From Anaerolineales bacterium (lineage in GTDB: Bacteria > Chloroflexota > Anaerolineae > Anaerolineales > Villigracilaceae), in NCBI GenBank assembly GCA_020634895.1, contig JACKAV010000005.1, positions 186,001 through 250,000 on the forward strand: a stretch of 64,000 nucleotides of DNA, given 5' to 3'. Every line of letters starts with the position of its first letter. Positions within the stretch are counted from its first letter, which is position 1. Shown here in pieces: positions 59,482 to 64,000 of this stretch. Both the position numbers and the translations under genes were made by a program. The notes below the pieces were generated by a model. The model did no database searches. It worked only from the letters and a program-made list of their open reading frames with translations, and was not told the DNA's origin.

Positions 59482-60954
59482 CTAGAGTTTTCTCAATTCG
59501 GATTTAACGACCTTCCCATGCTCGTTGACCGGCAGGCTTCGGGTAAAGATCACATCTTTTGGAACCATATAACGAGCCAGACGCTTTGCGCAATATTCAA
59601 TGACTGTTGCTTCATTAAAGACTGCGTTGGCGCGTAAGACGACAAAAGCGCGAATCGCTTCACCCCGCAGCGGGTCGGGGACTCCGATCACCGCCGCCGC
59701 TGTGACCTCTTTGATCTCAAGGATGCAGGCTTCGATCTCCTGACTGCTGACACGGTTGCCATAGGATTTGATGAAGTCGCTTTTGCGGTCCACAATGTAG
59801 ATGTAGCCGTCTTCGTCGACGGTTGCCATGTCTCCGGTTCGGAGCGAGCCGTGGACGAATTTTTCCGCGTTGATCTCCGGCTCGCCGACATATCCCGGTG
59901 AAATATTCCCACCCCGGGCAACGATCTCGCCCACCTCCCCGTCATGCACTTCTTTTCCATCCTCATTCAAAACCTGCAAACTCACTCCGGGGATTCCCTT
60001 TCCGATGGAACCAAGTTTTGAGGGCAAATCCTCAGGCTGAAGACAGGAGAGACGCGCTGTCGCTTCCGTCTGCCCGTACATGATGTAGATATCCGCCCGC
60101 GGTCGGCTTTGGGTCAATTCGTCGATCAGCACCGGGGAAAGTTTTCCGCCCGCTTGTTGAATGTGACGCAATGCAGGCATTGCGCGCTGCGGAAATGTGG
60201 AATTTCGCAGGTACATTTGAAAGGTCGTTGGCACACCGGCAAACCCCGTGCAGGCTGTCTGCTCCATTAGGTCCAAAACTTTTTCAGGAAACCCAAGCGT
60301 ATCGCCAGGCACCAATGAACCACCGACCCGCAGATGGGTATGCAGCAGCGACGTGCCGAAGCAATAATAAAAAGGCAGTATTGCCATGATGCGGTCAGCA
60401 CGGGTCAAGCCGAGGCTTTCGATGATCGCATCGGTATTAGCGCGGATGTTGGCATGTGTTATTCGCACAATGCGAGGTCTGGCAGTTGTTCCCGAAGTTA
60501 ACATCCACGCGGCGTCCTGATGTTCGTCGAAGTCGATCGCGCTTTCCGATAACTGAGCGGCTGCGTGTTCAACTTCAAATGCATCCTCGTTCATCACAAA
60601 CAGCGAATTTGAAAACGCCCCGCCGTATCGTTTTTGCAGCCGTTTTTCAACGCATAACCCCTTGCAGCCGGTTTGTTCGATTCGGAGCGTCAACTCGGAT
60701 GGCGGGAGTTTTGTCGCCAGCGGAACTGTGACGACTCCCATTTTCATACCAGCCAGATAACTGGATACCCAGAATAACGAATTGCTCCCGAGGATTCCGA
60801 CCCGGTCTCCGGAGTTGATTCCAGCCGATTGGAACGCCTCGATCATCCCAGCCGTTGCCTGTTTCAACTCCCGGTATGTATACTCCCTTTTGGGTGTGAT
60901 CAGGGCTATATCCTCATCCTTGCATTGTTGGAGCAAATAATCGGTGATATTCAT
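59482..60954 (-). CDS. AMP-forming acyl-CoA/acyl-ACP synthetase
   Basis: Adenylate-forming ligase of 490 residues. The A3 motif reads MLTSGTTARPRIVRITHAN (usual TSGTTGxPK, here with A and R). YIMYGQTEATARLSCL, the STRTGDMA-like LRTGDMATVDEDGYIYIVDR and the C-terminal NEHGKVVKSEL with the catalytic lysine follow. It ends one base from the convergent nadE gene. It could load the ACP coded nearby. It overlaps the upstream lipoprotein gene by four bases. Confidence 0.87.
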   Translation of the reverse strand: MNITDYLLQQCKDEDIALITPKREYTYRELKQATAGMIEAFQSAGINSGDRVGILGSNSLFWVSSYLAGMKMGVVTVPLATKLPPSELTLRIEQTGCKGLCVEKRLQKRYGGAFSNSLFVMNEDAFEVEHAAAQLSESAIDFDEHQDAAWMLTSGTTARPRIVRITHANIRANTDAIIESLGLTRADRIMAILPFYYCFGTSLLHTHLRVGGSLVPGDTLGFPEKVLDLMEQTACTGFAGVPTTFQMYLRNSTFPQRAMPALRHIQQAGGKLSPVLIDELTQSRPRADIYIMYGQTEATARLSCLQPEDLPSKLGSIGKGIPGVSLQVLNEDGKEVHDGEVGEIVARGGNISPGYVGEPEINAEKFVHGSLRTGDMATVDEDGYIYIVDRKSDFIKSYGNRVSSQEIEACILEIKEVTAAAVIGVPDPLRGEAIRAFVVLRANAVFNEATVIEYCAKRLARYMVPKDVIFTRSLPVNEHGKVVKSELRKL

Positions 60955-62285
60955 GGCGGCGAGACGATGTTGTCTATAAATATATTGCTATCCTCGAAGG
61001 CAGGACCCAAAATCCAATCCGCTTTAAAACCCACGATCGTATTGCGTATGATCTGGTTGTTCATGGAATGACAGTTACGCGGAGTGTAGTAATACGGATA
61101 ATCCGGATGGGTCGGATCGTCTGGTGGAATCAGGGCTTCCGCAGAAGAACCAGACCCGATATAGTCATTGCAGGGCCATTCCGTCCGGTTGTCGTAGGAG
61201 GCGATCTTGATCCCCGAACCCGATGAACCCGCAGAAGCAGTCATGGAATTGTCCTGGATGATGTTCGCATCCCCGCCCTGAAAGACGATCCCGCTCGGCA
61301 CATCGCTGATAGTATTCTGCTCGATCAGGTTTGCATCGGAAAGGTCCCATTCGAACAGGATTCCGAGACATTCGGCAGCACTGCCCATGCGGCTAAATGT
61401 ATTTCCACGCACAACGTTATTATTTCCAACCAAATTCAACAATTGACATCCATGCGGCGTATCGAGCCGGTCGCTGACCTTGTAGATCTCATTGTTCTCG
61501 ATCAAATTGAAATTTCCATTGAACTGCATTCCCGACTCACGATAATAGTTATAAACGCGGTTGTCATGCACATACCAGTAATCGGTGCTGTGCTCCTCCG
61601 GCTGATGCCAGTTGTTCTTCTCAGTGAAGATACCGTACGCAGTTTCGACAAAGTCCACTCCGCTGACCACCCAATGGTCACAGTCCGAGGCGTATATTCC
61701 CGCGGATTGCTCGCCTTCCATGCCCTGTATCACGATTCCCTTTTTGCTTTCAACTCCATTCGATAATATTTGCGGTTCCACGTCCGAACCGATGACGTGG
61801 ATGTAATCCGCTTTGGGCGTTTGCCAACTGGAAGGATTGTGCGGATTGATGGAGCAGCGAAAAATGTAATGGTCAATGGCAGATGCGCTCGTGATCCTGA
61901 AAACGACCTGCTCGCCGGGGTAATTGGCAATTGTGATCGACTGGGCTTGCGTGCCTGAATTTCGGAAGACCCATCCGCCTTGCAAACCTTCATATTGTCC
62001 CGCGCGGATATAGACCAAGTCTCCAGCGGTTAAGGTTTCAACCGCTTTTTTTATGGTCAACCAGGGCTGATCCAATGTGCCGGGGTTGTCATCGTTCCCG
62101 GACATGCTTACATAATAGATGTTTTTAGGCGGAAGAGTGGGGGGAATAATGGTTGGTGTAACAGTGGGAGGTATTGTTTGTGTAACGGGCGGAGGCTCGG
62201 GGGTCGGTGTAGCAGGCGTTGAACAAAATAGATTAAGTATCCCCAACACAATGATAACGCTCATGATCTTGAGAGAATTCTTCAT
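60951..62285 (-). CDS. Secreted parallel beta-helix lipoprotein
   Basis: Protein of 444 residues. The N-terminal signal ends in ILNLFC (lipobox-like) and a proline/threonine-rich linker follows. YYVSMSGNDDNPGTLDQPWL begins a right-handed beta-helix domain of the pectate-lyase/carbohydrate-binding type, with repeats such as NNVVRGNTFSRMGS, DANLIEQNTISDVPSG and ANIIQDNSMTASAG. The ATG at 62285 is preferred to a TTG four codons upstream. It is likely to bind or cut polysaccharide outside the cell. Catalytic residues were not identified. Confidence 0.85.
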   Translation of the reverse strand: MKNSLKIMSVIIVLGILNLFCSTPATPTPEPPPVTQTIPPTVTPTIIPPTLPPKNIYYVSMSGNDDNPGTLDQPWLTIKKAVETLTAGDLVYIRAGQYEGLQGGWVFRNSGTQAQSITIANYPGEQVVFRITSASAIDHYIFRCSINPHNPSSWQTPKADYIHVIGSDVEPQILSNGVESKKGIVIQGMEGEQSAGIYASDCDHWVVSGVDFVETAYGIFTEKNNWHQPEEHSTDYWYVHDNRVYNYYRESGMQFNGNFNLIENNEIYKVSDRLDTPHGCQLLNLVGNNNVVRGNTFSRMGSAAECLGILFEWDLSDANLIEQNTISDVPSGIVFQGGDANIIQDNSMTASAGSSGSGIKIASYDNRTEWPCNDYIGSGSSAEALIPPDDPTHPDYPYYYTPRNCHSMNNQIIRNTIVGFKADWILGPAFEDSNIFIDNIVSPP

Positions 62286-62503
62286 TCCCACACCCAATGG
62301 TTGACAAGAGCAAAGTTAAACATAATTTTACTCCCCTTTGATCGGAATAGCCGCTTGAGTTTTGCTGGGAGTATTTCAACTTGACATGTTTTCATGCTCA
62401 TTGGAGCAATTGGGCTTTTCCCTTCACAGCGAATCCACAGGTTCTTCTTGGTTTCCCCACAGCCTGAAATTCTACAATGTCCGTGTAAAGAAACGGAGAC
62501 ACC
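62286..62503. promoter_or_regulatory. Divergent gap between beta-helix lipoprotein and small peptide gene
   Basis: 218 bases without a gene. A TTGACA hexamer is seen on the plus strand at 62381-62386, but no good -10 element follows at the usual distance. A GGAGA ribosome site precedes the next start. Confidence 0.4.
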
Positions 62504-62695
62504 ATGACCCTGAAATTCAAACGCAACCTTCCGCTTGCCCTGTTGTTGATCGGCATTCTACTGTTTATGTCGCTTGCAATGGGCAGCCAGCATATCACCT
62601 CATACAACCTCACCGCCGCCTCTATTCAGGCATGGGCAATGAACCTGACACAATCTGACCTTGCCAGCGCTGCTGCCGGTTTTATGGGTCAATAA
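62504..62695 (+). CDS. Small membrane or secreted peptide of unknown function
   Basis: 63 residues: a basic N terminus (KFKRN), one hydrophobic helix (LPLALLLIGILLFMSLAMGS), and a short tail with repeated A, S and T residues ending AAAGFMGQ. A GGAGA sequence seven bases upstream supports the start. It is followed after 20 bases by the DUF4353-like lipoprotein in the same direction. I do not recognise a family. Confidence 0.6.
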   Translation: MTLKFKRNLPLALLLIGILLFMSLAMGSQHITSYNLTAASIQAWAMNLTQSDLASAAAGFMGQ

Positions 62696-62715
62696 ACAAC
62701 GGAGAATACCCAATA

Positions 62716-64000
62716 ATGAAAAAAACATTTTTTATCCTACTCATCCTTGCGCTCGCGCTGACAGCCTGTTCCGCCAGTGCAACGGTTGAAACAAACTCTG
62801 TCACCGACACAAGCACATCCTCAGAAACAACCCAGCAGATCGCGGATATTCCATCGGAACCGCTTTCGGTCAACTTTGCGGACGAAGACCTCAACCCAGT
62901 GGATGCGGCTTCCGCAGTTGCCATCACCTTCTCAGGCGACTCCATCACTGTGAACTGTGACGGCGCAACAGTCAACGGCTCGACCGTGACCATAACGGCT
63001 CCTGGTTCTTATAGCTTTAGCGGCAACCTGAACAACGGACAGATCGCCGTCGATACCGATGCCGAAGGGACAGTCAACCTGATCCTGAACGGCGTGAACA
63101 TTGCCAACTCTCAAACCGCGCCGATATTCATCCGCAGTGCCGATAAGACCATCATCACCTTGGCAGATGGTAGGCAAAACACCGTCACAGATGGCACGAC
63201 TTATATCTTTGAATCTGACACAGACGAACCCAGCGCCGCGATCTTTAGTAAAGTTGATCTCGTCATCAATGGCAATGGCTCCCTCACCGTCAACGGAAAT
63301 TACAACAACGGCATTGCCAGCAAAGACTATCTGCGCATCATCAGCGGGAACATCACTGTGAACGCCGTCAATGACGGCATCCGCGGCAAGAACTATATCG
63401 CAGTCAAAGATGCGACCATCACGGTCAATGCCGGAGGCGATGGGCTTCAATCCAACAACGACGAAGATGCCGAAAAAGGCTATATCCTGATCGAAGGCAG
63501 CACCTTCAACATCACCGCAGGCATGGACGGCATTCAAGCGGAAACACGACTCACGATTACTGGCGGCACGTTCAATATCTCCACACATGGCGGCAGTACG
63601 GTGAATTACGAGTTTGAAGAAAGTGCCAAAGGCTTGAAGGCAGGCGTGGATGTAACCATCTCAGGCGGTACATTCAATCTCGATACGGCGGACGATGCGG
63701 TTCATTCCAACGGCAGTATCACCATCAATGGCGGCGACTTTCAAATTTCTGCTGGAGACGATGCCGTGCACGCCGATGTGTCACTCACGGTCAATGACGG
63801 CAATATCAATATCATCAAGTCATACGAAGGTCTTGAAAGTGTCATCCTCACCATCAACGGCGGGACGATCCATCTCAATTCAGCGGATGACGGCATCAAT
63901 GGCGCTGGCGGCGCAGACGGTTCGTCGGTCAACGGGCGACCCGGACAAAATCAATTTGAAGCGAGCAACGCTCAAGTATTCCTCAACGGCGGTTACCTGT
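62716..64000 (+). CDS. DUF4353/Cthe_2159-like carbohydrate-binding lipoprotein, 3' end cut
   Basis: About 428 residues before the window edge. The signal peptide ends in LALALTAC, a lipobox. After a Ser/Thr-rich linker the body consists of repeated beta-helix turns with motifs such as DGIRGKNYIAV, DGLQSNNDEDA, GMDGIQAE, DDAVHSNG, DDAVHADVS and DDGINGAGGADGS, the pattern of Cthe_2159-like proteins, which bind acidic sugars or cellulose. GGAGAA lies before the ATG. It may bind the polysaccharide made by the preceding locus. Confidence 0.85.
   Translation, partial: MKKTFFILLILALALTACSASATVETNSVTDTSTSSETTQQIADIPSEPLSVNFADEDLNPVDAASAVAITFSGDSITVNCDGATVNGSTVTITAPGSYSFSGNLNNGQIAVDTDAEGTVNLILNGVNIANSQTAPIFIRSADKTIITLADGRQNTVTDGTTYIFESDTDEPSAAIFSKVDLVINGNGSLTVNGNYNNGIASKDYLRIISGNITVNAVNDGIRGKNYIAVKDATITVNAGGDGLQSNNDEDAEKGYILIEGSTFNITAGMDGIQAETRLTITGGTFNISTHGGSTVNYEFEESAKGLKAGVDVTISGGTFNLDTADDAVHSNGSITINGGDFQISAGDDAVHADVSLTVNDGNINIIKSYEGLESVILTINGGTIHLNSADDGINGAGGADGSSVNGRPGQNQFEASNAQVFLNGGYL

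Overview
This window most likely comes from a Chloroflexota bacterium of the Anaerolineae type. That is an inference from the gene content: a pentose operon with an MmsA/XylG-type ABC transporter, an export-type polysaccharide locus with no lipid A or LPS core genes, many low-complexity intergenic repeats, and anaerobic hydrogen and sulfur genes. No rRNA, tRNA, CRISPR array, transposase or phage gene was found. Both ends cut through genes: an HdrA-like flavoprotein on the left and a DUF4353-type lipoprotein on the right.

Region 1 (1-21.6 kb, almost all minus strand) joins hydrogen and sulfur metabolism. At the left is a unit tusA - dsrE2-like - STAS - dsrE-like - hdrC - hdrB - hdrA. At the right is a unit tusA - dsrE3-like - dsrE2-like - dsrE-like - lipoyl carrier (LbpA/GcvH-like) - hydrogenase small subunit - cytochrome b-like Isp1 - HdrD-like Isp2 - hydrogenase large subunit - maturation protease - tatA - hypA, B, F, C, D, E. 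A plus-strand NarL-type two-component system sits between them, and a PocR-domain regulator heads the right unit. The hydrogenase order hynS-isp1-isp2-hynL is that of the Isp-type [NiFe] hydrogenases. The set HdrCBA, TusA, DsrE and lipoyl carrier is that of the sHdr-LbpA sulfane-sulfur pathway. Finding both together with a full maturation set is the most interesting feature of the window. A plausible reading is that TusA/DsrE proteins pass sulfane sulfur to an Hdr complex and a lipoyl carrier, while the membrane-linked hydrogenase exchanges electrons with the quinone pool. The direction of flow cannot be read from sequence.

Region 2 (21.6-36.8 kb, minus strand) is an L-arabinose/pentose utilisation regulon. 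It holds a LacI regulator with two perfect tandem operators, an ABC sugar importer (lipoprotein, double ATPase, permease), a UPF0303 protein, a Gfo/Idh/MocA oxidoreductase, an SDR epimerase, araB, araD and araA, two aldo/keto reductases (one frameshifted) and a mutarotase-like protein. Its intergenic gaps carry degenerate heptad and nonad repeats, mostly as inverted pairs. The same class of repeat has entered the hypF reading frame in region 1.

Region 3 (37-62.3 kb) is an exopolysaccharide locus. It runs from an OmpR-type regulator and a Wzz/BY-kinase-like protein, through a DegT-family protein (with its PLP lysine replaced), a PaaK/CapK-like adenylating enzyme, a sulfotransferase, a Wzy-like polymerase, a Wzx flippase, a heparinase II/III-like lyase, four glycosyltransferases, a WecG/TagA transferase and an initiating phosphoglycosyltransferase. 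It ends with an SGNH hydrolase, an acyl carrier protein, an AsnB-type amidotransferase, a stand-alone NadE-type synthetase, and two convergent genes for an AMP-forming ligase and a beta-helix lipoprotein. The carrier, ligase and amidotransferase set resembles that of exosortase-A loci, but no exosortase is present.

Region 4 (62.3-64 kb) holds a 63-residue secreted or membrane peptide and the start of a DUF4353/Cthe_2159-like lipoprotein.
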